Shown here: in pieces, positions 54,154-62,837 of the stretch | Layout of the letters: the number at the start of each line of letters is the position of its first letter | Position numbering within the stretch: the stretch's first letter is position 1 | NCBI GenBank assembly: GCA_964403075.1 | Contig: CAYOEV010000013.1 | Location: 5,759 to 69,758 of the forward strand | Reading direction: 5' to 3' | Length of the DNA: 64,000 nucleotides | Source of the DNA: CAYOEV01 sp964403075 | GTDB lineage: Bacteria > Bacteroidota > Bacteroidia > Cytophagales > Cyclobacteriaceae | Notes under the pieces: model-generated | The model's database searches: none | Told to the model about the DNA's origin: nothing | Seen by the model: only the letters and a program-made list of their open reading frames with translations | Program-made: the position numbers and the translations under genes

Positions 54154-54789
54154 TTATTCAGGTTCAGCAATTGAAATCGCACGCGGAATACCTTCTCTGG
54201 CTCTATCATAAATGGCTTTCTGCGAAGGTTCCCCTTTGTCTAAAGCCAAAAATTCGTCCGGAGACAATCCCACTCGTTCACCATATATTTCGTTGTACGC
54301 ACCATTGATCGCATCCAAAACTTCAATATATAGCTCGTAACTAGTTCCACGGTTCGCTTTGAAACTCACCACCGCCTTCGTTCCCATGGGCTCATCCGAA
54401 GAATTGGGTCGACGCCCATATTGGTTTACAAAATTCTTCAAAGAGGGTGGAAACGAATTGAAGACCGCGATAGCCTCTTCCGACGGACTACCAAAATTCA
54501 AGATAAATTTTTTGACCTCTTCTTTAAGCACCTCTGGTCCCTTTCTCCAGGGCTCATCCTCTACCAGCAACTGATCTTTGGAGTTGGCCAGTATTTTAAA
54601 GATGTTTCGCTGTTGGATGTCCACATCCTTCTCTTCCATCTGATCATCCCTGGGCGGCAACAACAGCGCAATACCTTTGTCGTTTGCGATGGTTGTGGTG
54701 ACCAGGAAAAAGATCAAGAGGAGGAAAGCAATGTCTGCCATGGATCCTGAGCTAATCTCAGGCGGCTTTCTTCCTGCGTCTCTTGCCAT
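54154..54789 (-). CDS. ExbD/TolR family protein (first copy)
   Basis: 211 residues. N-terminal helix SMADIAFLLLIFFLVTTTI, with conserved D in MADIAFLLL, then a larger periplasmic part with a conserved NRGTSYELYIEVLDAINGAY block. Two different ExbD paralogs next to one ExbB is usual in Bacteroidota and may allow heteromeric ExbD dimers. Start overlaps the preceding small membrane protein by 1 nt. Confidence 0.88.
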   Translation of the reverse strand: MARDAGRKPPEISSGSMADIAFLLLIFFLVTTTIANDKGIALLLPPRDDQMEEKDVDIQQRNIFKILANSKDQLLVEDEPWRKGPEVLKEEVKKFILNFGSPSEEAIAVFNSFPPSLKNFVNQYGRRPNSSDEPMGTKAVVSFKANRGTSYELYIEVLDAINGAYNEIYGERVGLSPDEFLALDKGEPSQKAIYDRAREGIPRAISIAEPE

Positions 54790-55094
54790 TATTTTGTTGC
54801 TTTTACAATTTCCGTGTAAATAATTCCACCGATGGCACCAAGTGCCAGGATGTAAAACATTATCAAACCAGCGCCTACCCGTTTGGAGGTTGCACTACTG
54901 ACGTCCGCACCAAATGTATCGCCGCCAGCGAGTATGAAGCAAACCACAAACAGCACGACCAGTACGCCCACACCTATCCCAGCTTTTATCAATGATTTCG
55001 GGTCGCTGAGCGACTGAATAATCGGGAGAATTATGGCTGCCCCCGCACATGCTGCGATAAGTATGTAAGCAAATATTAAACCTGCGTCAATCAT
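54789..55094 (-). CDS. Small membrane protein of the exb operon
   Basis: 101 residues with three hydrophobic segments (about 5-25, 36-57, 73-93). First: AGLIFAYILIAACAGAAIILP; second: AGIGVGVLVVLFVVCFIL; third: AGLIMFYILALGAIGGIIY. A constant companion of exbB-exbD in Cytophagales-type operons. It may be part of the complex; no function is known. Begins 21 nt after the ExbB stop. Confidence 0.75.
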   Translation of the reverse strand: MIDAGLIFAYILIAACAGAAIILPIIQSLSDPKSLIKAGIGVGVLVVLFVVCFILAGGDTFGADVSSATSKRVGAGLIMFYILALGAIGGIIYTEIVKATK

Positions 55095-55115
55095 ATTCTA
55101 CAATCTTTAAAATGA

Positions 55116-55943
55116 TTACTTGGTTACATTGTGTTTTACCAGAATATCCACCAGAGAGATGGATGCATCTTCCATGCTATTCACCAGGCCGTCAATTTTT
55201 GACACCAGGTAGTTGTAGAACAATTGCAGGATAACCGCTACGATCAGACCGCCTACGGTTGTCAACAAAGCCACCTTTATACCGTCTGCCACCAGACCGG
55301 GGTTTACATCACCCGCTTCTGCGATGGCATCAAAGGCATTAATCATACCGATTACGGTACCCATGAAACCCAACATCGGGGCAAGTGAAATGAAAAGAGA
55401 GATCCAAACCATTCCTCGCTCCAATCGGCCCATCTCCACAGAACCATAAGCGATGATAGACTTTTCCACCATTTCCAATCCTTCGCTCATACGCATCAAG
55501 CCCTGAGTAAAGATAGATGCCACAGGCCCTTTGGTATTTTTTGTTACTTCTTTAGCCGCATCAACACCTCCGGAGGCGAGGGCATTTTCAACATCGGCCA
55601 ACAACTTCTTCGTATTGGTAGTGGCCAGATTCAAAGTGATGATTCGCTCAATGGAGATGGCCAGTCCTAAAATCAAACAAATCAACACAATGCCCATGAA
55701 AGTGGGTCCGCCGTCGATAAATTGCTTTTTGACTACATTGTGAAAACCTTCGTTGGAAGCGGGGGCTTCTTCGGCCACCTCTTCAACATTTGCTTCTTCC
55801 ACGGGCTCAGCAACAGTCTCTGCTGCCACCGGCCGTTCAGCAACTGCTGATGTATCTTCCTCAGAATATTCTTGCGCTTTGGCGTCCAATGTGGCAATCG
55901 CAAAAACACCTACTAGCGCAAAAAGGGTAAGTAACTTTTTCAT
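55116..55943 (-). CDS. ExbB/TolQ/MotA proton channel protein
   Basis: 275 residues. Signal peptide (about 1-23, ending DAKAQ), then an acidic Glu/Ala-rich linker (about 24-65), then the MotA/TolQ/ExbB domain with three membrane helices: FMGIVLICLILGLAISIERI, SLAPMLGFMGTVIGMINAF with the conserved pore threonine in GTV, and AVILQLFYNYL. The signal peptide and linker are lineage features. First gene of the exb operon; probably energises TonB- or Tol-type transport. Confidence 0.9.
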   Translation of the reverse strand: MKKLLTLFALVGVFAIATLDAKAQEYSEEDTSAVAERPVAAETVAEPVEEANVEEVAEEAPASNEGFHNVVKKQFIDGGPTFMGIVLICLILGLAISIERIITLNLATTNTKKLLADVENALASGGVDAAKEVTKNTKGPVASIFTQGLMRMSEGLEMVEKSIIAYGSVEMGRLERGMVWISLFISLAPMLGFMGTVIGMINAFDAIAEAGDVNPGLVADGIKVALLTTVGGLIVAVILQLFYNYLVSKIDGLVNSMEDASISLVDILVKHNVTK

Positions 55944-56059
55944 GTTAGGTTGTACTTTCGTTAAACGTTTGGTTTGCTATGTTAATCAGTAAATAATAAA
56001 GTTTCAAAATAAAAACGAATTCGGTCTTCCCCAGTACCTCTTCTCCCAGCCAATTCGAG

Positions 56060-56147
56060 CGGAGAGAGAGGGATTCGAACCCTCGAATCGCGGTTAGCGA
56101 TTACACACTTTCCAGGCGTGCGCCTTCAACCACTCGGCCACCTCTCC
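56060..56147 (-). tRNA. tRNA-Ser(GGA)
   Basis: 88 nt on minus. Acceptor GGAGAGG pairs with TCTCTCC (one G-U), discriminator G, no encoded CCA. Anticodon arm ACGCC(TGGAAAG)TGTG-type with GGA, reading UCC/UCU serine codons; variable arm TAATCGCTAACCGCGATT; T arm GAGGG(TTCGAAT)CCCTC. All class II serine features are present. Confidence 0.95.
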
Positions 56148-56198
56148 ATAAAAATACGCTTATGCTGTACGAATCAGGGCGACAAATAAATCAATAAA

Positions 56199-57302
56199 TC
56201 AAGCAATATCCAAGTTTTGAAATTTTAATGGGTAAACCTGTACGTCCATTTCGCCGCACAAAGGAATCACCAATTTCTCACGCACCTTACGCATTTCATT
56301 TTCATTCCCCAATAAATGCATCAATTTGGTCAATGCCGCTTCCACGGTCAGGTCAGCACCACCAACGACCCCTAACTCTAATAAAGCACTGCTCGTCTCG
56401 TACTTTCCCTGCGTAACTGTGCCCCCCAGGCATTGACTCACATTAACCATGATCAATCCCCGGTCCCTTGCCGAACTTAGGGCATCCAAGAACCAATTGT
56501 CAGTCATCGTATTGCCTGAACCAAAGGTTTCTATGACAATGGCCTGCATATTTTCATTTCCCAGGATGTATTCAACATGTGACCGGGACATGGCTGGAAA
56601 TAATTTTAGCAAGCCCACCTCAGGATTCATGTTGCTGTAGACTTTTAGCTGCTGCTCCATTAGATTGGGCCTAATATATTTACGATTAAATTCAATGTTA
56701 ATACCGGCTTCTGCCAAAATGGGGTAGTTCTCAGATTTGAAGGCGGAAAAATTACTACTATGTACTTTTTGTGCCCGGTTGCCTCTCAAAAGTACATGGT
56801 TGAAATAAATACAGACCTCCGGGATTAATGGGCGGCCTTTATTGTCAAAAGTAGAGGCAATTTCCAATGCGGTAACAAGATTTTCTCTCGCATCTGATCG
56901 GGTGCCACCAATCGGTATTTGTGCACCGGTAAGGACGATCGGTTTGCTGAGGTGCTGGACCATGAAACTCAATGCCGACGAGGTGTAAGCCATGGTGTCG
57001 GTGCCGTGCAGGATTACGAAGCCATCGTATTGGTTGTAATTCTCCTCGATGATATAAACCAGATCTTGCCACTCTTTTATGCCCATATTGCTGGAATCTA
57101 TCGGATCGGGAAAGGAAATGACTGTCAACCTGAGATCTAGTGATTTCAATTCAGGTAGATGCTCAATGACCCTGCCAAAATTAAATGGACGTAGGGCTCC
57201 GCGTTCGTCCGACGCCATACCAAAAGTGCCCCCTGTATAAATGATCAGGATGGACGCCCGTATTTTCCGCGGGCTGATCAGGTTGACAATTTTATAGTTC
57301 AT
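56199..57302 (-). CDS. ansA: L-asparaginase, type I
   Basis: 367 residues from ATG 57302. Hydrolyses L-asparagine in the cytoplasm. Nucleophile threonine in YTGGTFGMA (T23), second catalytic set in ILHGTDTMAYTSSAL, and late AIVIETFGSGNTM. No signal peptide, so the cytoplasmic type. Start overlaps the TatD gene by 11 nt; last gene of the operon. Confidence 0.93.
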   Translation of the reverse strand: MNYKIVNLISPRKIRASILIIYTGGTFGMASDERGALRPFNFGRVIEHLPELKSLDLRLTVISFPDPIDSSNMGIKEWQDLVYIIEENYNQYDGFVILHGTDTMAYTSSALSFMVQHLSKPIVLTGAQIPIGGTRSDARENLVTALEIASTFDNKGRPLIPEVCIYFNHVLLRGNRAQKVHSSNFSAFKSENYPILAEAGINIEFNRKYIRPNLMEQQLKVYSNMNPEVGLLKLFPAMSRSHVEYILGNENMQAIVIETFGSGNTMTDNWFLDALSSARDRGLIMVNVSQCLGGTVTQGKYETSSALLELGVVGGADLTVEAALTKLMHLLGNENEMRKVREKLVIPLCGEMDVQVYPLKFQNLDIA

Positions 57303-58065
57303 AAGATTTGAACAATTGACGGGCATTTCGGGTCGTTATCTCGGCCACCTCATCCAAACCTACACCCCAGCTTTTAGCCACTTCCCCTGCTACCAGGCGT
57401 GTATAGGCCGGCTCATTGCGTTTCCCCCGATAAGGTGTGGGCGTCAGGTAAGGACTATCGGTTTCCAGAACTACTCTCGAACGGTCCAGGTGTGGGACCA
57501 CCACATCCATCCCCCCCTTTTTAAATGTAATCACACCGCCCAAACCCAGGTAGAAACCCAGATCAGTAATCTCGGCACCCTGGTCTATCGAGCCGGTAAA
57601 ACAATGAAAAACGCCCGTCAATCCTTTCAATGCCCACTCCCTTATCAGGTCGATGGTTTCATCGATGGAGTTACGGCAATGGACAACCACGGGCAGCTGA
57701 TGGTGCAATGCCAACTCGCATTGTCTGTGAAAAGCCTTTTTTTGTTCTTCCCAATGTCTTTTGTCCCAATATAAATCAGTGCCCATTTCGCCTACCGCGA
57801 GGTAGCCCCCTTTTTCAAGTTGAGCTTCCACCTGACGCAGTACTTCTTCATAGTTTTCAGTTACTGAACAAGGGTGCAGGCCCATCATGGGAAAACATCT
57901 ACCAGGGTAGGCCGCCACGAGCCGGTGCACATCGTCAATGGATGATGCATCGATGTTGGGTAAATAAATTTCATCGATCCCTGCGGCCAACGCCCGATCC
58001 ATTACCGCGTCCAGGTCGTTTTCAAAAGCATCGAGGTAAATGTGTGCGTGGGTATCTATAAACAT
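57292..58065 (-). CDS. TatD family metal-dependent hydrolase
   Basis: 257 residues. Metal ligands: DTHAHIY (H6, H8), GEMGTDLYWDK with E, VVVHCRNS histidine, CFTGS histidine region, and ETDSPYLTP aspartate. TatD proteins are 3'-5' exonucleases/DNA or tRNA quality-control enzymes. Overlaps the deacetylase gene by 10 nt. Confidence 0.94.
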   Translation of the reverse strand: MFIDTHAHIYLDAFENDLDAVMDRALAAGIDEIYLPNIDASSIDDVHRLVAAYPGRCFPMMGLHPCSVTENYEEVLRQVEAQLEKGGYLAVGEMGTDLYWDKRHWEEQKKAFHRQCELALHHQLPVVVHCRNSIDETIDLIREWALKGLTGVFHCFTGSIDQGAEITDLGFYLGLGGVITFKKGGMDVVVPHLDRSRVVLETDSPYLTPTPYRGKRNEPAYTRLVAGEVAKSWGVGLDEVAEITTRNARQLFKSYEL

Positions 58066-58691
58066 GCCAATGTCTTAAATTGATAACCTTGGTCGGTATA
58101 AAAACTCAACACTTCAGGCAATAAAACATTCACGTTTTGCGCTGCCTTTAGATTGTCATGAAAGACAAAAATAGACCCACTCGGGGCACCCATCAGGTAT
58201 TTCAACGCTTGTTGCTGATTCAAACGTGGGTCGAAATCCCAGCTTAGACGGTTCCACATCACTATTTTAAAGCGCCCGGACAGGGCCGTGGCCTGCACCT
58301 TTTTGATTCTACCATAAGGTGGCCTAAAGAAATGATCCGATACCCCGTGCGCAGCCAGCTGCTCCTGGCAGTACAAAACATCTCTTAAATAAGTGGTCTT
58401 ACTTACCTCCCAGCCCTTCAGGTGATGTTGGGTGTGATTGGCCAAAAGATGTCCTTCGGCGGCCACCTGCCCAGCTATAGCTGGGTATTTTAGTATATTT
58501 TCACCCACGCAGAAAAATGTGGCCTTGGCATCAAAATCTTCAAGCTTTTCCAATATTGATTCGGTGATTACGGGAATCGGGCCGTCGTCGAATGTAAGAA
58601 ACAATGCCTTTTCTTTCGTTTCTACCTGCCAGATAAAATCGGGATATAGGGCTTTGATCCATTCCGGGGTTTGGTGCAAAAACTTTCTCAT
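58056..58691 (-). CDS. Polysaccharide deacetylase (NodB homology) family
   Basis: 211 residues from ATG 58691 (MRKFLHQTPEW). NodB motifs: LTFDDGP (D35 D36), LANHTQHH (H86, H90), RPPYGR, and a late DFDPR/ W-D motif. No signal peptide, so possibly cytoplasmic or a variant with odd localisation; deacetylates N-acetyl sugar polymers in relatives. The start overlaps the SpoIIE gene stop by 4 nt. Confidence 0.9.
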   Translation of the reverse strand: MRKFLHQTPEWIKALYPDFIWQVETKEKALFLTFDDGPIPVITESILEKLEDFDAKATFFCVGENILKYPAIAGQVAAEGHLLANHTQHHLKGWEVSKTTYLRDVLYCQEQLAAHGVSDHFFRPPYGRIKKVQATALSGRFKIVMWNRLSWDFDPRLNQQQALKYLMGAPSGSIFVFHDNLKAAQNVNVLLPEVLSFYTDQGYQFKTLACL

Positions 58692-59869
58692 CCCAACAGG
58701 TTCACGCTGCAAGACAAAATGGTAATATCGTCATGGATGGGTGCCTCACCCCTGAACCGATTCATCTCCTCTAAAATACTGGCATGAAGAATTTTGAGTC
58801 CATGGTCGTCCCATGACAAAAGTAAATTCTTCAACCGCGCCTCACCAAAGGCCTCGTCTGATTCATTAAAAGTCTCAGTAAGTCCGTCGGTATATCCAAA
58901 AAAGGTAAACTTGGATAAACCCTCTAATTTTTTGGATTCAATGAAAGGTAGCGGGTCGAACATACCCAAAATGGTGGTGCCCTCATTTAATTCCAACAAC
59001 TCATTATTTTTACGGATGTACAAGGGGTTGTGTCCACAATTTACATATTGGAAACTACGATCCTCCAAATTATAAATACCCAAAAAGAAGGTGATGAAGT
59101 GCTCCGCATTGCCGCTGAGGAATAGTGCATGATTCAATTCCTCTATAAGGCTCTTGGGATCTTCGATCCGACGTACCAGTGCCCGCAATGACGCCTGAAA
59201 GTTTGACATTAACAAAGCCGCGCCTACTCCTTTGCCCGACACGTCTGCTACGCAAAGCAAAAACCGATGGGCATCAATTTTAATGTAATCGTAATAATCG
59301 CCACCCACATCAGAATGGGGAAGATATACCGCCTCCACGCGAATGGGCCCTGTTTCTGGTAGCGACTTTGGAAACAAAAACTGTTGCACTTTTTTCGCAA
59401 TCTCCAACTCCCTTTGATAGGCTTCCTGTTTGAGTCGTTCTCTCGCCAACCGTTTGTTTTCAATGGCCACCATGATGATGTTGCTCAGCGCCTTTACGAA
59501 AGTCAGGTCCATCCAACTGCCCAAAAACACCACCGCCAACAGCTTTTCCTTGTGTTTGACCGGAAAAGACAGACTAAAAGCACCAAACATGCCGAGGTTG
59601 TCGTCCATTTTGAGCTCATCATCCAGTTCCCGGTATTGCTCAGGCAAAACCAAATCATCGGTAGACTCCTCTACGCCAAAACTGGCTTTGCATTTCCATC
59701 CATCGTCCTGCACAAAAAGAGCCATTTTAGATACCTGAAGATTAGCGAGCAGGATAAACTTGAAGATTCGGTAAAGATCCCCTTCCGGTAAGTTGTTGTT
59801 GATTGCCTGGGTAACTTCAAGCAGCGCATTGAGCTCTAGTTTTTGTAAATCTTTGGTCTCGGCTGTCAT
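58688..59869 (-). CDS. SpoIIE/RsbU-type PP2C phosphatase with GAF domain
   Basis: 393 residues. N-terminal GAF-like domain (about 20-140), a short coiled linker, then a PPM/SpoIIE catalytic domain with DVGGDYYDYI, DVSGKGVGAALLMS and GYTDGLTE, the metal-binding acidic residues. Such phosphatases dephosphorylate anti-sigma antagonist proteins in partner-switching systems. No antagonist or kinase is adjacent. Start overlaps the next gene's stop by 4 nt. Confidence 0.92.
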   Translation of the reverse strand: MTAETKDLQKLELNALLEVTQAINNNLPEGDLYRIFKFILLANLQVSKMALFVQDDGWKCKASFGVEESTDDLVLPEQYRELDDELKMDDNLGMFGAFSLSFPVKHKEKLLAVVFLGSWMDLTFVKALSNIIMVAIENKRLARERLKQEAYQRELEIAKKVQQFLFPKSLPETGPIRVEAVYLPHSDVGGDYYDYIKIDAHRFLLCVADVSGKGVGAALLMSNFQASLRALVRRIEDPKSLIEELNHALFLSGNAEHFITFFLGIYNLEDRSFQYVNCGHNPLYIRKNNELLELNEGTTILGMFDPLPFIESKKLEGLSKFTFFGYTDGLTETFNESDEAFGEARLKNLLLSWDDHGLKILHASILEEMNRFRGEAPIHDDITILSCSVNLLG

Positions 59870-60117
59870 GAGTTATGAACCTTTAAACCTTCTTTAGTGG
59901 CCAAAAAATACAGCTTACGCCAATTGTCTATTTGCCCTACGTGAGCCACTTCTCTGGGATTATCCGGATGGTCAAAGATTCTTACCCAATCCTTTTCAAA
60001 AAGGTTGCGCAGGGCATTTTCCAATCTGTCGCCCTCCCATTTCAACTCCTGCTGCAAGTCAGTAAAGGAAATAACGAAATACAATTCATCCAGTAAATCA
60101 AACTCTTCGTCGCTCAT
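59866..60117 (-). CDS. Small protein of the polysaccharide/phosphatase operon, winged-helix-like
   Basis: 83 residues from ATG 60117 (MSDEEFDLLDELYFVISF); an upstream start at 60138 would overlap the glycosyltransferase gene more. Helical, with LQQELKWEGDRLENALRNLF and a tail KLYFLATKEGLKVH reminiscent of a small winged helix. No recognised family. Overlaps both neighbours by 4 nt. It could be a regulator or an adaptor of the phosphatase. Confidence 0.7.
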   Translation of the reverse strand: MSDEEFDLLDELYFVISFTDLQQELKWEGDRLENALRNLFEKDWVRIFDHPDNPREVAHVGQIDNWRKLYFLATKEGLKVHNS

Positions 60118-61214
60118 GAATAACGTCTGCCTTTCCAAGTGTATGAATCAAAAATAGAGGCAAAACTCAACAATATGATATATAGTGGATAGATAAGCTC
60201 GTAAACGACAAAGACATACAAAGGCGTGCGACAGCCTAAAAGTCGATTGACCGAATAAGAAAAATTGAATTTGACCAGCGTACGTATAAAAAATAAAAGC
60301 ACAAACCAGGTAGACACCCATCCCACGAGCAACAAAGCCCAGCCGGCCACCAGGGCAAGGTTATCCAAGAGTATCAGCAACACCGAAGCCATGATGTAGC
60401 CATTTTTATGTGATCGCCATTTACTCAGCCATCGCTTACGCTGCTGCAGGAGTGAGGCAAATGTGGGCCTCGCCGCGGTGGTGACGACAGCCTGCGGGTG
60501 TTTCAGAAACCGAATGCCATCGGGATACTGGCGGGCTATTTTGAGTAACAAAAATTCATCGTCACCGGTGGGTATCTCACGATTGCCCTGGTAACCCTGA
60601 ACCTCGAGGAAAGTAGCGCGTCGATAAGCGAGATTGGCACCGTTACTCATGGAAGGTTTACCAAATTTTACCAAACTGGCCGCATAACCTACCAGTATCG
60701 AGAAGTCCAGGGCCTGGATTCGCTCAAACCACGAACGAGACAAAATTTTCACCGGTCCGAACAGCAGATGTACCTGCGGACCCATTTTTTGCCCGAAGGT
60801 TCTTGCCCAAGCCGACCCCACCCGGCAATCACCGTCAGTAGCCAAAATAAAGGCACCCTTGGCTGCCTCTACACCCATTTCTAGGGCCTGCTTTTTGCCT
60901 AACACTCCGTTTGGAAGGTTTAGCCATTGGTACGAAAATCTAGATCTGTGATTGGCCAAAATGGTGGCTGTATCATCTGTAGAATGGTCATTGACTACAA
61001 TGATTTCCATTTTATCCTTTGGGTAATCCTGCTTCTCCAGGTCCTGGAGCAAGGCGTCCAGGTGGAGACTCTCATTTCGTACGGGTACCAGAATGGATAA
61101 ACTTGGCAACTGACTGTTCGGGAGTTTGGGCACCCGGTACCAGCCATAATGAAGTACTATTACTACAGAGGCATGCACCACAGGAAATGCCAATATCAAC
61201 CCTTCCCAAATCAT
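60114..61214 (-). CDS. Glycosyltransferase, family 2, membrane-bound
   Basis: 366 residues. N-terminal helix, GT-A fold with LSILVPVRNESLHLDALL, VNDHSTDDT, DGDCR (DxD), GDDEF and QQRKRWLSKW (QxxRW, the synthase-type motif), then about four C-terminal membrane helices. Processive or undecaprenyl-linked sugar transfer at the inner membrane is likely. Coupled by 4 nt to both neighbours. Confidence 0.92.
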   Translation of the reverse strand: MIWEGLILAFPVVHASVVIVLHYGWYRVPKLPNSQLPSLSILVPVRNESLHLDALLQDLEKQDYPKDKMEIIVVNDHSTDDTATILANHRSRFSYQWLNLPNGVLGKKQALEMGVEAAKGAFILATDGDCRVGSAWARTFGQKMGPQVHLLFGPVKILSRSWFERIQALDFSILVGYAASLVKFGKPSMSNGANLAYRRATFLEVQGYQGNREIPTGDDEFLLLKIARQYPDGIRFLKHPQAVVTTAARPTFASLLQQRKRWLSKWRSHKNGYIMASVLLILLDNLALVAGWALLLVGWVSTWFVLLFFIRTLVKFNFSYSVNRLLGCRTPLYVFVVYELIYPLYIILLSFASIFDSYTWKGRRYS

Positions 61215-62095
61215 GAGGCAATGTTAAGGCGAATCCGGGCAATAAAGTAAAGTCCGACCAGTGCAGGTAACACGGAATTTATCGACCAGATAAGCAATGC
61301 GGCGGTGAGTACATCCGAAGTCGCCACCGGGTAAGAATTGAAAAAAACCAGGGCTGAGGCTTCGCGTATGCCCAAATTGCCAAAAAGAGAGGGAATAAGA
61401 CTTCTAAAGAGGAATATCCAGCCAACCCCGGCCAACAGAATGGTCATAGGCAAAGCTGATAGAAAATAATCCAACAAGAGGTAAAACTGCAAGGTAAACA
61501 CCGCGTACCTCAGCACGGACAAAAGAATGATTTGGGCCACAAAACTGGCAGAAATACCAGTAAGGCTCAGACCACGCCAGGACCTGGACAACCAAACCAA
61601 AAATCCTAAGATCATCACTGGGGTGGCAACCGTAAGCCATAAGTACCGATTTTGCAACCCATATGTGTAAAGGCCGTAGCCACCGAGCAAACAAGTGAAC
61701 GCCAGCATGAGCGCGCGGTTAAAGAGAATGAGCCAGGAACGACGAAGGGGTTGAGTTGCCTCGTTCAGGCGCATCACCCACTCTCCAGTGGTGAATGGAA
61801 GCAACCAATTGAGGGTACAGCCGGCCAGCACCTGTTGAGTAGCCATTGACCATGAATGGAGGCCTTCCTGGCGAAGGCTCAATTGCCACCTGAAGATTTC
61901 AAGACCCCAGTTGACAGGCATCAAAAGAAGCACTGGAATTAATACCGGGTAAAAGGAGCCACTTTGGCTCCAGGACATCTCCCATCTGCGGTCTACCTGC
62001 AAATAAATGAAATACCCGCAGGCAACGAATATGCCGCATTTGAGCAGCAGTAACGCGTATCTTTTTTGGCTAATTTGCAGCAATGTCTGATACAA
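61211..62095 (-). CDS. Flippase-like membrane protein (LPG synthase TM region/UPF0104)
   Basis: About 294 residues with six to eight membrane helices and the LNWLLPFTTGEW and LFGNLGIREASALVFF blocks of the UPF0104/AglD-like family, linked to lipid-carrier flipping. No ATG near the start: TTG at 62095 or 62083 must be used, and the latter exactly overlaps the ruvC ATG. First gene of the seven-gene operon. Confidence 0.82.
   Translation of the reverse strand: MYQTLLQISQKRYALLLLKCGIFVACGYFIYLQVDRRWEMSWSQSGSFYPVLIPVLLLMPVNWGLEIFRWQLSLRQEGLHSWSMATQQVLAGCTLNWLLPFTTGEWVMRLNEATQPLRRSWLILFNRALMLAFTCLLGGYGLYTYGLQNRYLWLTVATPVMILGFLVWLSRSWRGLSLTGISASFVAQIILLSVLRYAVFTLQFYLLLDYFLSALPMTILLAGVGWIFLFRSLIPSLFGNLGIREASALVFFNSYPVATSDVLTAALLIWSINSVLPALVGLYFIARIRLNIAS
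62071..62077 (+). promoter_or_regulatory. Putative ruvC promoter box
   Basis: TAATTTG, one nucleotide shorter than TAnnTTTG, ending 5 nt before the ruvC ATG, inside the first codons of the flippase-like gene on the other strand. Confidence 0.3.
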
Positions 62096-62637
62096 AACAG
62101 GAGAAGATTATTCTGGGTATAGACCCCGGCACGCAAGTTATGGGATTTGGAATCATCGAAGTAAGCAGTCGACAGATGCATCTTCGCCAAATGGGTGTCA
62201 TTCATCTAAAAAAATATGGCGACCACGAGTTGCGCTTGCGTAAAATATTTGATTTAGTCGTTCAACTGATCGACGAATACCTTCCGGATGAAATGGCCAT
62301 CGAATCACCCTTTTATGGCAAAAATGCACAATCCATGCTGAAGTTGGGACGTGCCCAGGGGGTGGCGATGGCGGCAGCCTTGTCGCGCGACTTACCCATT
62401 CAGGAATACGCTCCCAGGAAGATCAAACAATCGGTTACTGGGAATGGCGACGCCTCCAAAGAACAGGTGTTGGAGATGGTCCGAAGATTGTTACACATGG
62501 GTGCAGCACCCAATCTATTGGATGCCTCAGACGCACTTGCTGTAGCCATTTGTCATCATTTCCAGGGCGGAAAACAAACATCTGAGGCCAAAAGTTGGGA
62601 CCAGTTCATTTCGAAAAACCCAGGCAGGGTAAAGTAA
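62083..62637 (+). CDS. ruvC: Holliday junction resolvase RuvC
   Basis: 184 residues. Cuts four-way junctions made by RuvAB. Catalytic acids D14 (LGIDPGTQVMGFGII), E74 (MAIESPFYGKNAQS), D147 and D150 (LLDASDALAVAICHH) are all present. Starts inside the 5' end of the divergent flippase-like gene; no ribosome-binding site. Confidence 0.96.
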   Translation: MSDTKQEKIILGIDPGTQVMGFGIIEVSSRQMHLRQMGVIHLKKYGDHELRLRKIFDLVVQLIDEYLPDEMAIESPFYGKNAQSMLKLGRAQGVAMAAALSRDLPIQEYAPRKIKQSVTGNGDASKEQVLEMVRRLLHMGAAPNLLDASDALAVAICHHFQGGKQTSEAKSWDQFISKNPGRVK

Positions 62638-62784
62638 GTAGACAGGGGGTGCTCTTGAAATATTGAAAACATTGCTTACTTAATTTTCTATTTTTCTAAC
62701 TGGCAACCGACCTCCAATGCAAACCACAGATGAACGATGATTGCGCCCGTTGAATCAGTTGCACAGCATCAACTTTTTCTGGAT

Positions 62785-62819
62785 GAAAAAAGCGGCCGGT
62801 CGGTCAGTCCGGACCGCTT
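62785..62819 (-). terminator. Terminator of the SDR gene
   Basis: Minus strand: AAGCGG/CCGCTT plus CCGG/CCGG with one bulged base form a strong hairpin (plus 62790-62819), followed by a run of six T. It ends the SDR transcript 19 nt after its stop codon and may also stop read-through from ruvC. Confidence 0.75.
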
Positions 62820-62837
62820 GATGCAAGTGATGCTGCC

